The notes beneath the pieces are model-generated. The model had not been told where the DNA came from and ran no database searches. It saw only the letters and a program-made list of their open reading frames with translations. 64,000 nucleotides of DNA from JBHJHP01 sp042219855 (GTDB lineage: Bacteria > Bacteroidota > Bacteroidia > Bacteroidales > UBA5342). Made by a program: the position numbers and the translations under genes. Shown piece by piece: positions 1 to 9,029 of the stretch. Position 1 is the first letter of the stretch, and each line of letters starts with the position of its first letter. The stretch covers positions 62,001 to 126,000 of the forward strand of contig NZ_JBHJHP010000002.1 of the NCBI RefSeq assembly GCF_042219855.1, read 5' to 3'.

Positions 1-1103
1 GATGTTTCAAGCAGTAACTGCTTTCCGATTTCCTGCTCAGCCACAGGTTTACCCTGCATAAACTTCTCCAGTTTCTGAATATCCTTGTAACTGTAAAACG
101 TAATACACTGTCCTTCTCCGCCATCCCTTCCTGCTCGTCCTGTTTCCTGGTAATAACCTTCAAGGCTCTTTGGTATATCATTGTGGATCACAAAGCGAAC
201 ATCGGGCTTATCAATTCCCATACCGAAAGCTATGGTTGCCACAATTACATCCACCTGTTCCATCAGGAATGCATCCTGATTTGCGGAACGTGTTGCAGGA
301 TCAATACCCGCATGATAGGGCAGAGCCTTAATGCCATTCACCTGGAGTGTTTCAGCAAGCTGTTCCACCTTTTTACGGCTCAGGCAATAAATTATACCCG
401 ATTTACCTTCATTATTCTTAATAAACCTGATGATCTCCTTTTCGGTATTAACCTTCGGACGTATTTCGTAGTATAAATTCGGGCGGTTGAAGGAAGATTT
501 AAACACCCTGGCATCAAGCATGCCCAGATTCTTCTGAATGTCATGCTGAACCTTTGGCGTTGCTGTTGCGGTCAGGGCAATAAGAGGTGCAGTACCGATC
601 TCATTAATAATGGGACGAATGCGCCGGTATTCAGGCCTGAAATCATGTCCCCACTCCGATATACAGTGGGCCTCATCTATGGCGTAAAACGACACCTTAA
701 CATTTTTCAGAAAAGCGATATTATCTTCCTTGGTTAACGATTCGGGCGCCACATAAACCATTTTGGTTTTGCCCGAGAGTATATCTGTTTTAACCTGCTC
801 CAGTGCTGAACGTGAAAGTGACGAATTCATAAAATGAGCCACCCCGTCTTCAGAACTGAAGGTGCGCATGGCGTCCACCTGATTCTTCATTAAAGCGATC
901 AGGGGCGAGATTATTATCGCCGTTCCTTCCATCATCAGGGCCGGCAACTGATAACATAAAGATTTACCTCCACCGGTTGGCATCAATACAAACGTATCGT
1001 TCCGGTCAAGTACATTATGAATTATTTGCTCCTGATTACCCTTAAATGTTGAAAAACCAAAATGAGTTTTTAAAGCAGTATAGAGGTCTCTATGTTCACT
1101 CAT
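1..1103 (-). CDS. recQ: ATP-dependent DNA helicase RecQ, N-terminal part (cut by window edge)
   Basis: Superfamily 2 3'-5' DNA helicase used in recombination and replication-fork repair. About 367 residues are visible from the ATG at 1103; the C-terminal zinc-binding and HRDC parts lie beyond position 1. Motifs visible in order are the Q-motif region near residue 20, Walker A MPTGGGKS, the DEAH-type box DEAHC, LTATATP (motif III), SSFNRPNL, and motif VI QETGRAGRDG. This gives strong assignment to RecQ. It has its own promoter (1131-1160) and so is probably transcribed separately from clpX, which ends about 100 nt upstream on the same strand. Nothing unusual is seen in the visible part. Confidence 0.95.
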   Translation of the reverse strand, partial: MSEHRDLYTALKTHFGFSTFKGNQEQIIHNVLDRNDTFVLMPTGGGKSLCYQLPALMMEGTAIIISPLIALMKNQVDAMRTFSSEDGVAHFMNSSLSRSALEQVKTDILSGKTKMVYVAPESLTKEDNIAFLKNVKVSFYAIDEAHCISEWGHDFRPEYRRIRPIINEIGTAPLIALTATATPKVQHDIQKNLGMLDARVFKSSFNRPNLYYEIRPKVNTEKEIIRFIKNNEGKSGIIYCLSRKKVEQLAETLQVNGIKALPYHAGIDPATRSANQDAFLMEQVDVIVATIAFGMGIDKPDVRFVIHNDIPKSLEGYYQETGRAGRDGGEGQCITFYSYKDIQKLEKFMQGKPVAEQEIGKQLLLET

Positions 1104-1130
1104 TCCCAATAATATATTAAAGCCTTAAAA

Positions 1131-1160
1131 CAAAGTTAAAAAAACTATGGTTATATGCAA
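1131..1160 (-). promoter_or_regulatory. Promoter of recQ
   Basis: On the minus strand TTG (1160-1158) and TAACTTTG (1138-1131) are 19 nt apart, matching the Bacteroidota primary-sigma pattern. The predicted start of transcription is about 20 nt before the recQ ATG. Confidence 0.7.
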
Positions 1161-1200
1161 GTTTTCAAGACATTAATAGTCTTATAAATAACAGCTTACA

Positions 1201-2418
1201 TTAAGCCACCTTCAGCCGGTTTTTATTCATGTTCCCCAGCATTTTGCGGGCAAGTGCTACCGTTACTTTCAGTGTTTTCTGTGGTTTGGAAGGGATTTCG
1301 AACATTGCATCCATCATTATCGTCTCAGCGATAGAACGCAGTCCTCTTGCTCCCAACTTGAATTCAATGGCTTTATCCACAATGTAATCCAGTGCGGCTT
1401 CTTCAAATACCAGTTTTACCCCGTCCATTTCAAAGAGCTTAACATACTGCTTTGTAATGGCATTTCGTGGCTCAGTCAATATCTGTCTTAAAGCTTCCCG
1501 GTCCAAAGGATCAAGATAAGTCAGCACCGGCAGACGTCCGATTATTTCAGGAATCAGGCCGTACGATTTTACATCCTGAGGAGCAATATACTGAAGCAGG
1601 TTACTGCGATCAATTGTTTCATTGCCTTTTGCTGCAGCATAACCGATAGCCTTGGTATTAAGCCTGTTGCCTATGTGCCGGTCAATGCCGTCGAAGGCAC
1701 CACCACATACAAAAAGAATATTTTTTGTATTGACAGGAATCATTTTCTGATCCGGATGTTTTCTTCCACCTTGAGGGGGTACATTTACAACCGAACCTTC
1801 AAGCAGTTTCAACAATCCCTGCTGGACACCTTCTCCGCTGACATCCCTCGTGATGGATGGATTATCGCTCTTTCGGGCTATTTTATCAATTTCATCAATA
1901 AAAACAATCCCCTTCTCAGCCGCTGCCACATTATAATCCGATGCCTGTAACAACCGTGTCAGAATGCTTTCAATATCCTCACCCACATAGCCGGCTTCGG
2001 TCAGAACCGTGGCATCAACAATGGTAAACGGTACTTTTAAAAGTTTGGCAATAGATCTTGCCAGAAGTGTTTTCCCCGTTCCTGTGGGGCCAACCATTAA
2101 TATGTTGGATTTTTCAATCTCCACTTCATTATGATCGGTCTGCATAATCCTTTTGTAATGATTATACACTGCAACCGAGATGTATTTTTTAGCTGCTTCC
2201 TGGCCAATAACATACCCATCAAGAAATGCCTTGATTTCTGCAGGTTTGGGCAGGTCTTCCCTGTGGAGATCAAAATCCCCTCCTGAATTCACCTCTTCTT
2301 TAATAATATCGTAAGCCTGTGTAATACAGAAATCACAGATATGTCCGTCAACTCCTGCAATCAACAGATTTACATCTTTCTTTGGTCTCCCGCAAAAAGA
2401 ACACTTCTCTACTGCCAT
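1201..2418 (-). CDS. clpX: ATP-dependent Clp protease ATP-binding subunit ClpX
   Basis: AAA+ unfoldase that recognises tagged proteins and feeds them into the ClpP chamber in the cytoplasm. At 405 aa it has normal length. The N-terminal zinc-binding domain shows two Cys pairs (CSFC near residues 6-9 and CDFC near 28-31). Walker A is GPTGTGKT and Walker B is VFIDEIDK; the arginine-rich sensor motif GARGLRS lies near the C-terminus, and the pore-loop context GYVGED is present. It lies 18 nt after clpP on the same strand with no promoter or terminator seen between them, so the two are very likely co-transcribed. Confidence 0.97.
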   Translation of the reverse strand: MAVEKCSFCGRPKKDVNLLIAGVDGHICDFCITQAYDIIKEEVNSGGDFDLHREDLPKPAEIKAFLDGYVIGQEAAKKYISVAVYNHYKRIMQTDHNEVEIEKSNILMVGPTGTGKTLLARSIAKLLKVPFTIVDATVLTEAGYVGEDIESILTRLLQASDYNVAAAEKGIVFIDEIDKIARKSDNPSITRDVSGEGVQQGLLKLLEGSVVNVPPQGGRKHPDQKMIPVNTKNILFVCGGAFDGIDRHIGNRLNTKAIGYAAAKGNETIDRSNLLQYIAPQDVKSYGLIPEIIGRLPVLTYLDPLDREALRQILTEPRNAITKQYVKLFEMDGVKLVFEEAALDYIVDKAIEFKLGARGLRSIAETIMMDAMFEIPSKPQKTLKVTVALARKMLGNMNKNRLKVA

Positions 2419-2436
2419 AATTAATTTCTCAGATTA

Positions 2437-3120
2437 TTACTTCTTATCTTTTAACCGAAATAAAACTTCATCGATCATACCATATTCCTTAGCTTCTTCT
2501 GATGTCATCCAGTAGTCACGATCGGAGTCTTTTTCGATCTTTTCGTAAGGATTTTTAGAGTGATCAGCGATGATCTGGTACAATTCTTTTTTAAGTTTAA
2601 GGATCTCACGGGCAGTGATCTCAATGTCTGATGCCTGACCCTGTGCCCCGCCCATTGGCTGATGGATCATTATCCTTGAGTGTTTCAGCGCTGAACGTTT
2701 GCCATCGGCACCGGCAGTAAGAAGGACCGCACCCATGGACGCTGCCATACCGGTACATATCGTTGCTACATCAGGGCCTATAAACTGCATGGTATCATAA
2801 ATACCCAAACCGGCGTAAACCGATCCACCGGGTGTATTCAGATAGATTGAAATATCGCGTGTGGAATCTGTGGAATCGAGATACAAAAGCTGAGCCTGTA
2901 CCACATTGGCCACATAATCATCAACGGGCAGACCAAGAAATATTATCCGGTCCATCATTAAACGTGAAAACACATCCATAGATGCAACATTCAACTGTCT
3001 CTCTTCTATAATTGTTGGAGAGATATAACTGCTTGTGATGTCAGCATATTGGTCAAATGCCAACCCGTTCATTCCAAGATGACGGGTAGCAAATTTTCTG
3101 AAATCGTTGTTTTTATCCAT
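2437..3120 (-). CDS. clpP: ATP-dependent Clp protease proteolytic subunit ClpP
   Basis: Serine peptidase that forms the barrel-shaped proteolytic core partnered by ClpX. The 227 aa carry the nucleophile Ser in GMAASMGA, the catalytic His in MIHQPMGG, and the downstream Asp in the DRDYWM segment. The N-terminus has a roughly 30-residue extension before the conserved core, plausibly a propeptide as in other ClpP proteins. It is the first gene of clpP-clpX. A terminator (3172-3200) separates it from trigger factor upstream, and a -7 element lies at 3143-3150. Confidence 0.97.
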   Translation of the reverse strand: MDKNNDFRKFATRHLGMNGLAFDQYADITSSYISPTIIEERQLNVASMDVFSRLMMDRIIFLGLPVDDYVANVVQAQLLYLDSTDSTRDISIYLNTPGGSVYAGLGIYDTMQFIGPDVATICTGMAASMGAVLLTAGADGKRSALKHSRIMIHQPMGGAQGQASDIEITAREILKLKKELYQIIADHSKNPYEKIEKDSDRDYWMTSEEAKEYGMIDEVLFRLKDKK

Positions 3121-3142
3121 TTTTCATCTTTTTTCCGAAACT

Positions 3143-3150
3143 CAAAGTTA
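3143..3150 (-). promoter_or_regulatory. Probable -7 element for clpP-clpX
   Basis: TAACTTTG on the minus strand, 22 nt before the clpP ATG, fits TAnnTTTG. I see no TTG at the matching upstream distance, so this is only half a promoter by sequence. Confidence 0.45.
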
Positions 3151-3171
3151 ACTATCTTTTCGCAGAAAAAT

Positions 3172-3200
3172 AAAGGGTGCTCTTATTTAGAACACCCTTT
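3172..3200 (-). terminator. Intrinsic terminator of trigger factor gene
   Basis: An 8-bp stem (AAAGGGTG at 3172-3179 with CACCCTTT at 3193-3200) is followed on the minus strand by a T-rich run. It separates tig from clpP. Confidence 0.75.
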
Positions 3201-3231
3201 AAGATTAATTTGCATTTAAAATGCTGTGTTT

Positions 3232-4581
3232 TTATTTAACAAGCTCGTTAAAAGCATCGAGTGTAATCTCTTCCACATCCAGCTTAACCAACTCTTTTAC
3301 TTTATCAAGAATTTTGTTTTCAAACGCCCGTTCACTGATATTTCTGCTTTGATCCTGGTTTTTCAGAATTTCCTTTGCATAATTTTCCAGGTGTTCATCC
3401 GGAACATTCGTCATGCCATACTGAGCAAACTGCGACTGTGCCACTTTTTTGGCATAGCTCATTATATCGGCTTCCTCCAGTTTAATTTCATTTGCCCTGG
3501 CAATAGCCCCCTTAACCATATTCCAGCGCAGATCTTCGAGGAACATCGGAAATTCTTTCTCCAGCTGTTCATCGGTGAGTTCTTTATTCGTAGCCACAAC
3601 CCAACGTTTCAGAAAGGCTTCAGGAAGCTCTACATCCTTAACTTTATCGACAAGTTTGTCTTTAGCATCCAGAAGGAATTTATAGTCGCTGTTGCTGATC
3701 AGGTTTTCTTTAATCTCATCAGCAATACGTTTACGCATTTCCTCTTCTGTTATGCCTTCATCCTCAGGATAGATCTGTTTGAATAAATCTTCGTTGATCT
3801 CAGCCTGTTCAAAATGAGAAATCTCGTTAACGGTAAAATTAAATTCGCTGTTAAGATCTGCAACTTCTTCCTTTTTGATATTGAGAAGAGAACTTACTTC
3901 GGCATCATTTTCAAAAGCAGTTTTGGGGTTGAACCGAATGGTTTTTCCTTTAACCTTACCCAGAAATTCCTTTTTCAAATCCTCCACAACCACTCTTTCG
4001 GGTGAAAGCACCACATTTTTGGCTTCAATGCCACCTTCAAGTGCATTTCCGGCTTCATCAAGCTGAACCAGATCACCTTTCAGCAGATCCTTCTCCTCCG
4101 CTTCTTCCACATCAACCTGTTTGCCAAAACGTGAACGGTAATAGTCCACCTGTTTGTTGATCAGCTCATCATCAACTTGAATATCGTAGTACTTCAGTTT
4201 TTCTCTTTTTGTCAGTGAAATTTCCACTTCAGGAGAAATTCCGATATCAAACTTAAACTCAAACGATTCCTGATTATCAAAATCAATGGTCTCCTGGTCT
4301 TCGCTTGGCAGCGGATCACCTAAAACCTGAAAATCGGCCTCTGAAAGGTATTTATTCAGCTCATCAGACATGAGCTTATTCACCTCGTCAAACAGCACTG
4401 CCTTACCATACATTTTCTGTATCAGCGAAGCAGGTACCTTGCCCGGTCTGAATCCCGGCACATTGGCTTTTTTGCGATAGTCTTTTAATACACGGTTTAC
4501 GTTCTCCTCGTAATCAGATTTTTCGACGTTGAGTGTAATCACTGCATTAACGTCATTGATGTCTTGTTTTGTGATATTCAT
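3232..4581 (-). CDS. tig: Trigger factor (ribosome-associated chaperone, peptidyl-prolyl isomerase)
   Basis: Chaperone that docks at the ribosome exit tunnel and shields nascent chains. The start chosen is the ATG at 4581, giving 449 aa beginning MNITKQDIND. A longer reading from 4686 would run through the tRNA-Leu gene and is rejected. The ribosome-docking signature is seen near residue 45 (GFRPGKVP in place of GFRXGKXP). The middle PPIase region is divergent, as is common in Bacteroidota, and a long helical C-terminal half follows. The order tig-clpP-clpX is the classic chaperone/protease neighbourhood. It has its own terminator downstream. Confidence 0.93.
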   Translation of the reverse strand: MNITKQDINDVNAVITLNVEKSDYEENVNRVLKDYRKKANVPGFRPGKVPASLIQKMYGKAVLFDEVNKLMSDELNKYLSEADFQVLGDPLPSEDQETIDFDNQESFEFKFDIGISPEVEISLTKREKLKYYDIQVDDELINKQVDYYRSRFGKQVDVEEAEEKDLLKGDLVQLDEAGNALEGGIEAKNVVLSPERVVVEDLKKEFLGKVKGKTIRFNPKTAFENDAEVSSLLNIKKEEVADLNSEFNFTVNEISHFEQAEINEDLFKQIYPEDEGITEEEMRKRIADEIKENLISNSDYKFLLDAKDKLVDKVKDVELPEAFLKRWVVATNKELTDEQLEKEFPMFLEDLRWNMVKGAIARANEIKLEEADIMSYAKKVAQSQFAQYGMTNVPDEHLENYAKEILKNQDQSRNISERAFENKILDKVKELVKLDVEEITLDAFNELVK

Positions 4582-4621
4582 CAGATGATAGTTATTATAA
4601 ACAACCGTAATGTAAAAAAAC

Positions 4622-4647
4622 CGCCTGATAACCATACAGGTAAGGCG
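4622..4647 (-). terminator. Terminator after tRNA-Leu
   Basis: On the minus strand CGCCT and AGGCG form a short stem with a 16-nt loop, followed by G and seven T (4620-4614). It sits between tRNA-Leu and tig. Confidence 0.6.
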
Positions 4648-4659
4648 ATTTTTTTCATG

Positions 4660-4741
4660 TGCGGACGAAGGGACTCGAACCCCCACACCTCGCGGTACTA
4701 GATCCTAAGTCTAGCGCGTCTACCAATTTCGCCACGTCCGC
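4660..4741 (-). tRNA. tRNA-Leu (anticodon TAG)
   Basis: The 7-bp acceptor stem GCGGACG/CGTCCGC closes between 4741 and 4661. The D-arm reads GGCGAAATTGG. The anticodon stem CTAGA/TCTAG carries the loop CTTAGGA, giving anticodon TAG for CUA codons. A class II long variable arm and the T-arm GGGGGTTCGAGTCCC are present. The discriminator base is A at 4660 and no CCA is encoded. Confidence 0.95.
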
Positions 4742-4754
4742 AATTTTCGGAGTG

Positions 4755-4787
4755 CAAAGATAGATTTTCTTTACTTAAAAATGCAAA
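4755..4787 (-). promoter_or_regulatory. Promoter of tRNA-Leu
   Basis: On the minus strand TTTG (4787-4784), 21 nt, TATCTTTG (4762-4755). The expected start lies a few bases before the mature tRNA 5' end at 4741. Confidence 0.7.
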
Positions 4788-4844
4788 TTTTACCCCACTT
4801 ATTTTTCGAAATTATTCGGAAGTCTGAAAAGGTGTATCTGACTG

Positions 4845-6191
4845 CTAACCAAAAAACTGCCCGCTGATGGTCATATAAATAAAAAGCCCCACAATATCGT
4901 TCATGGTTGTAATGAAAGGGCCGGTAGCCAGTGCCGGGTCAATTTTTAATTTATGCAGCGTCAATGGAACTATTGTGCCCGACAGGGAGGCAAAAATGAT
5001 AACCGAAAACAGGGATATACTTACGGTTAACGCAAAATCAACACCTTCGTTAAAAAAAAAGTTATAACTGAAAATCAGTGATGACAGGATAACAGCATTA
5101 ATTAATGCAACAGAAATTTCTTTAAACAGCTTGAACAGTGTCCTGTCAAAAATATTTACTCCGGCGGCAATATCTTTCACGATAATGGCAGACGACTGAA
5201 TTCCGACATTACCGCCCATCGCAGCAATCAGTGGTATAAAAAATGCAAGACGATGATCAAGGTGGAGATTACCTTCATAAAGTCCAATAACAAGCGCACT
5301 GCACACACCACCAAATAAACCGATCAAAAGCCACGGGATTCTTGCCCTGGTGAGCCGGATCACTTTATCCGATGCTTCCACATCCTGCGAAATACCCGAA
5401 GCCATCTGGTAGTCACGGTCAGCTTCCTCACGGATCACGTCTACCACGTCATCTACTGTTATTCGTCCAACCAAACGCCCTATACCATCCACTACCGGCA
5501 AAGCAACAAGGTCGTACCGCTCAATGATCTGCGCCACCTCCTCACTCGGCGTATCAGTCTTCACGCTGATGGGTTCCTTTTTCATGACATGCTTAACCTT
5601 TGAAACAGAAGGGCTCAGCAACATCTTTTTTAAAGGCAGAACACCGGTCAATACCCTGGAATCGTTCACCACATATATATAGTATACCTCATCCACCTCT
5701 ATGGCCTGTTTGCGCATCTCCTTCAAACAGGTTGGCATACTCCATTCTTCATTCACAGCAATAAGTTCCTTGGCCATCAGACCACCTGCCGTATCCTCGT
5801 CGTAATTCAGAAGATCAACAATATCACCGGCCTGTTCCAGGTCATCAATGTGCGAGAGAATTTCCTCCTGTCTTTCCTCCTCCATCTCCCCGATGATATC
5901 AGCAGCATCATCGGAATCCATATTATCAATAAACTGCCGGGCAATGACCTCACTTGGCAGCACTTTCAGGAACTTTTGGCGATCGTCATCAGTTAGCTCG
6001 ATCAGAACATCTGCAGCTTTTTCACCATCAAGCAACAGATAGAGAAACCTGGCCTCCTCAATGGACAACTCATCGTAGATATCTGCAATATCAGCTGCAT
6101 GCAGCGATTCCATCATCTTGAGTGCCTGTTCCTCATCACCAGCCTCAATAATCTCCTTCAGTTTATCAATATATTCCCTGTTTAGCTCCAT
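4845..6191 (-). CDS. mgtE: Magnesium transporter MgtE
   Basis: Inner-membrane Mg2+ channel/transporter gated by cytoplasmic Mg2+. The 448 aa are typical. The N-domain (about residues 1-130) is built of acidic helical repeats such as LHAADIADI and IGEMEEE. A pair of CBS domains follows (about 135-255). The C-terminal five-helix pore contains the segment AAMGGNVGIQSSAI and ends with the TTMNDIVGLFIYM helix, which carries the Asp of the selectivity region. It starts 14 nt after the rsmA stop on the same strand, suggesting co-transcription with rsmA. Confidence 0.95.
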   Translation of the reverse strand: MELNREYIDKLKEIIEAGDEEQALKMMESLHAADIADIYDELSIEEARFLYLLLDGEKAADVLIELTDDDRQKFLKVLPSEVIARQFIDNMDSDDAADIIGEMEEERQEEILSHIDDLEQAGDIVDLLNYDEDTAGGLMAKELIAVNEEWSMPTCLKEMRKQAIEVDEVYYIYVVNDSRVLTGVLPLKKMLLSPSVSKVKHVMKKEPISVKTDTPSEEVAQIIERYDLVALPVVDGIGRLVGRITVDDVVDVIREEADRDYQMASGISQDVEASDKVIRLTRARIPWLLIGLFGGVCSALVIGLYEGNLHLDHRLAFFIPLIAAMGGNVGIQSSAIIVKDIAAGVNIFDRTLFKLFKEISVALINAVILSSLIFSYNFFFNEGVDFALTVSISLFSVIIFASLSGTIVPLTLHKLKIDPALATGPFITTMNDIVGLFIYMTISGQFFG

Positions 6192-6205
6192 GCCTCTACA
6201 ATAGT

Positions 6206-6979
6206 TTAAGTCTGTTTTTCGACCGCGGAGGTTAAAAATACAAAATCATTTACAGTTAACTGCTCCGGCCGCAGATTAAATATTTCGATTCGGGTTATTT
6301 GATCATCAGGATTAAAAAAAGATTTCAGTGAATTCCGCAATGTTTTTCTGCGCTGATTAAAAGCAGCTTTCACCACTTTTAAGAATAAATCCTCAGAACA
6401 ATTCAGCTTCTTCACATCGTTCCGGGTCAATCGTATTACTGCCGATTTAACTTTTGGTGGCGGTGTAAACACGCCTTCATTAACGGTAAACAGGTATTCA
6501 ATATCATAGTAAGCCTGTAAGAACACACTTAAAATGCCATAATCCTTATTTCCGGGTCCGGAAGCAATGCGTCTGGCCACCTCCCGCTGAAGCATACAAA
6601 CCACTTGAGGCACAGAATCTCTGGCCTCCAGGACCTTAAACATAATCTGCGAAGAGATATTATATGGAAAGTTTCCGATGATACTGTAAGGCACATCAAA
6701 TATTTGGGAAATATCAAGTTTTAAGAAATCATCACTGATGATATTTCCCCTTAGATCCGGGTAGGTTTCTGACAGATACTCCACTGATTCTGTGTCAATC
6801 TCAACGACCTTAAGCTTTCTGTTTCCGGCCAGATATTGAGTAAGGACTCCCATTCCGGGGCCAATTTCCAAAACAGGAACATCTGCAGGTGTATTTAGAC
6901 TGTCAACGATGCGTTTGGCTATGGATGTGTCATTTAAAAAATGCTGACCCAAATGCTTTTTTGCCCTGACTTTTTGCAT
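6206..6979 (-). CDS. rsmA: 16S rRNA dimethyladenosine transferase RsmA (KsgA)
   Basis: Dimethylates the two adjacent adenines in the 3'-terminal hairpin of 16S rRNA using S-adenosylmethionine. The 257 aa begin MQKVRAKKHLGQHFL, with GQHFL typical of the family. The SAM-binding loop is VLEIGPGMGVLTQYL, and the catalytic motif is NFPYNIS (family consensus NLPYNIS, one conservative change). The FTPPPKVKSAVI and FNQRRKTLRN segments are characteristic. It lies divergent from the flippase-like gene at 7079. Confidence 0.96.
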   Translation of the reverse strand: MQKVRAKKHLGQHFLNDTSIAKRIVDSLNTPADVPVLEIGPGMGVLTQYLAGNRKLKVVEIDTESVEYLSETYPDLRGNIISDDFLKLDISQIFDVPYSIIGNFPYNISSQIMFKVLEARDSVPQVVCMLQREVARRIASGPGNKDYGILSVFLQAYYDIEYLFTVNEGVFTPPPKVKSAVIRLTRNDVKKLNCSEDLFLKVVKAAFNQRRKTLRNSLKSFFNPDDQITRIEIFNLRPEQLTVNDFVFLTSAVEKQT

Positions 6980-7078
6980 TATCAGTTATTCAATTAGGAC
7001 GATTAATAAGAATTCTTAATTTTGTGCCGTGGGATACCTTGGCAAAGGTAACAGATTATTAACTAAAGCTGTGATATT

Positions 7079-8083
7079 TTGAAAAAAAGACTACTGAACG
7101 CACTTAAATTCATTGTATTTCTGGGAATTGGTGCAGGTCTTCTGTGGCTCTACTATAAAGATGCCAACAAAGAACAAATGTTGGCAATCATTAAAAATGA
7201 ATTCAAAATCGGTTGGATTATCGTCTCTTTGCTTTTGGGACTGATAAGCCATATCAGCAGAACCATCCGCTGGAAATTACTCATAGAACCCACCGGTGTT
7301 AGTCCGAAACTAAAGAATACTTTCCTTGCCGTAATGATTGGATATTTTGCCAACCTGGCTCTCCCACGTATGGGTGAAATAGCGCGATGCGGCGTCCTGA
7401 GTAAATACGAAAAAGTTTCATTCTCCACATTGGTGGGGACAGTGATGTTTGAGCGTGCCATTGATATTGTTATTCTTCTTATCATCACTCTTATTGCCGT
7501 TATATCTGAACACAATGTATTTATCCGCTACATTGATGCACACCCGTCAGTTAAGGAAGCCATTGCCGGCTTTATTTATTCACCCTGGCTCTGGGTAGCC
7601 ATTGCCGGACTCATTCTGGCCTTTATTGCAGCACATTTCTTTTTAAAAAAATCAAAAGGATATACCAGAATCAAGCAGATCCTTCTACAGATTTGGGAAG
7701 GCATCAGTTCCATAAAAAAAATGGAAAAAAGAGGGTGGTTTATTTTTCACTCCATCTTCATCTGGTTCTGTTATTACCTGATGAACTATGTCTGCTTCTT
7801 TGCGTTTGATTTCACGTCCTCTTTTGGCCCTATGGTTGGACTGTTTGTATTTGTAATGGGAAGCTATGGCATGGTGGCACCGGTTCAGGGTGGATTCGGC
7901 CCATGGCATGCACTTACAATTTCAGCCCTCGTCCTTTTTGGCGTCAAAGAAACACCTGCAGAAACATTTGCACTTGTCGTTCACTCTTCTATGACACTGA
8001 TGATTATTATTGTAGGTTTTATCTCAGTTATTGTACTTCCGCTGGTGAATAATAAAAAAAGTAAAGAGATTGCAACGGCATAA
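7079..8083 (+). CDS. Flippase-like integral membrane protein (LPG synthase TM / UPF0104 type)
   Basis: A 334-aa polytopic membrane protein with about eight hydrophobic segments, related by pattern to the lysylphosphatidylglycerol synthase transmembrane domain family. The SHISRTIRWKLLIEP and LALPRMGEIARCGVL stretches match that family. The start is TTG at 7079, since an in-frame stop lies at 7064-7066 and no ATG is available. The C-terminal segment GGFGPWHALTISALVLFGV is the usual last conserved block. It overlaps the next gene by 14 nt, so the two are translationally coupled. Substrate unknown; members are thought to move lipids or lipid-linked molecules. Confidence 0.8.
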   Translation: MKKRLLNALKFIVFLGIGAGLLWLYYKDANKEQMLAIIKNEFKIGWIIVSLLLGLISHISRTIRWKLLIEPTGVSPKLKNTFLAVMIGYFANLALPRMGEIARCGVLSKYEKVSFSTLVGTVMFERAIDIVILLIITLIAVISEHNVFIRYIDAHPSVKEAIAGFIYSPWLWVAIAGLILAFIAAHFFLKKSKGYTRIKQILLQIWEGISSIKKMEKRGWFIFHSIFIWFCYYLMNYVCFFAFDFTSSFGPMVGLFVFVMGSYGMVAPVQGGFGPWHALTISALVLFGVKETPAETFALVVHSSMTLMIIIVGFISVIVLPLVNNKKSKEIATA

Positions 8084-9029
8084 GGTAATTCGCACTGTTA
8101 AACTTATTACTGCTATACTGGCATGGGGTTTTCTATGCTATAAAATCCTGACATTCCAACACTGGAACACACTCAGTTTATTCACCCTGAATGTTCAACA
8201 GATCGTGTTACTTTTATTGGTGATCCTGCTCATGCCTCTGAATATTTTCCTCGAGTCCTGGCACTGGAAGTTTTCTGTTTCCGGTGTCACATACATTCAA
8301 TTTCACACGGCATTAAAAATAGTGTTGGGTAGTTTAATCCCTGCCATGGTTACGCCAATGAAAATAGGTGAGTGGCCCGGGAGAGCAAGTTTTTTTTCGC
8401 CTGAATTACGCAAAGAGGTAACAGCGGCAGCTACACTGGCCGGGATTGTAAAGACCGTTTCTCTGAGTCTTTTTGGGACGTTGTCACTCATTATCATTTT
8501 CACCTCCGGTCATCAGTTCAGGCCGACGACCATAGTGACAGGCCTGACCATTCTTTTCTTTCTAACCCTTTTATTTCTGTGGTCCGGAAGTCTGTTCAAA
8601 CGTATATTGAACCATAAATTTTTCCGCCAATCAGCATCTGAGATTCGGGTCGACTGGCTGAAAGGTAAATTCAGAATAAAGAGTCTTGGCATTGCAGGTT
8701 TAAGAACCCTTGTTTTTTATGCACAGTTTGCTTTAATGATCCACATTGTTTTACCTGATGCTTCACTTTTGCAATATGCTTTATGGATCCCGGTTTATTT
8801 TATGATCCTGACTTTTATACCCGCCTTTTCCCTGGCAGATCCGGCATTGAGAGGATCGGTAGCTATAGTACTTTTTTCAGGTATTACAGGTGATGCTGCC
8901 CTGATAGGTATTGCAGGAATGATGCTGTGGTTTATTAATAACTTACTGCCTCTGATCAGTGGCACAGTAGTTTGGTTCAGGAAACCTTCGTTTTCGTATC
9001 AAGCTGTTCGTAAACCGAATTCTTACTGA
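8070..9029 (+). CDS. Second flippase-like membrane protein
   Basis: A 319-aa polytopic membrane protein that starts at TTG inside the last codons of the preceding gene. Weak similarity to its neighbour is visible: an N-terminal TM, an ESWHWKFSV segment equivalent to the RTIRWK block, and a PMKIGEWPGRASF segment equivalent to PRMGEIARC. It is probably a divergent member of the same membrane family. The two genes may act as a pair. The last 53 nt overlap the 3' end of the convergent gene at 8977-10881. Function unknown. Confidence 0.7.
   Translation: MQRHKVIRTVKLITAILAWGFLCYKILTFQHWNTLSLFTLNVQQIVLLLLVILLMPLNIFLESWHWKFSVSGVTYIQFHTALKIVLGSLIPAMVTPMKIGEWPGRASFFSPELRKEVTAAATLAGIVKTVSLSLFGTLSLIIIFTSGHQFRPTTIVTGLTILFFLTLLFLWSGSLFKRILNHKFFRQSASEIRVDWLKGKFRIKSLGIAGLRTLVFYAQFALMIHIVLPDASLLQYALWIPVYFMILTFIPAFSLADPALRGSVAIVLFSGITGDAALIGIAGMMLWFINNLLPLISGTVVWFRKPSFSYQAVRKPNSY

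Noticed and set aside
3226..3786. 186-residue reading frame antisense to trigger factor
   Set aside because: No start context and no recognisable motif; it is a shadow of the tig gene.
4582..4686. N-terminal extension of trigger factor by 35 residues
   Set aside because: It would translate through the tRNA-Leu gene and its terminator, and the trigger factor family starts at the ATG at 4581.
7035..7050. Inverted repeat TACCTT / AAGGTA before rsmA
   Set aside because: Only 6-bp arms, and half of it is a -7-like sequence for rsmA; no other evidence of an operator.
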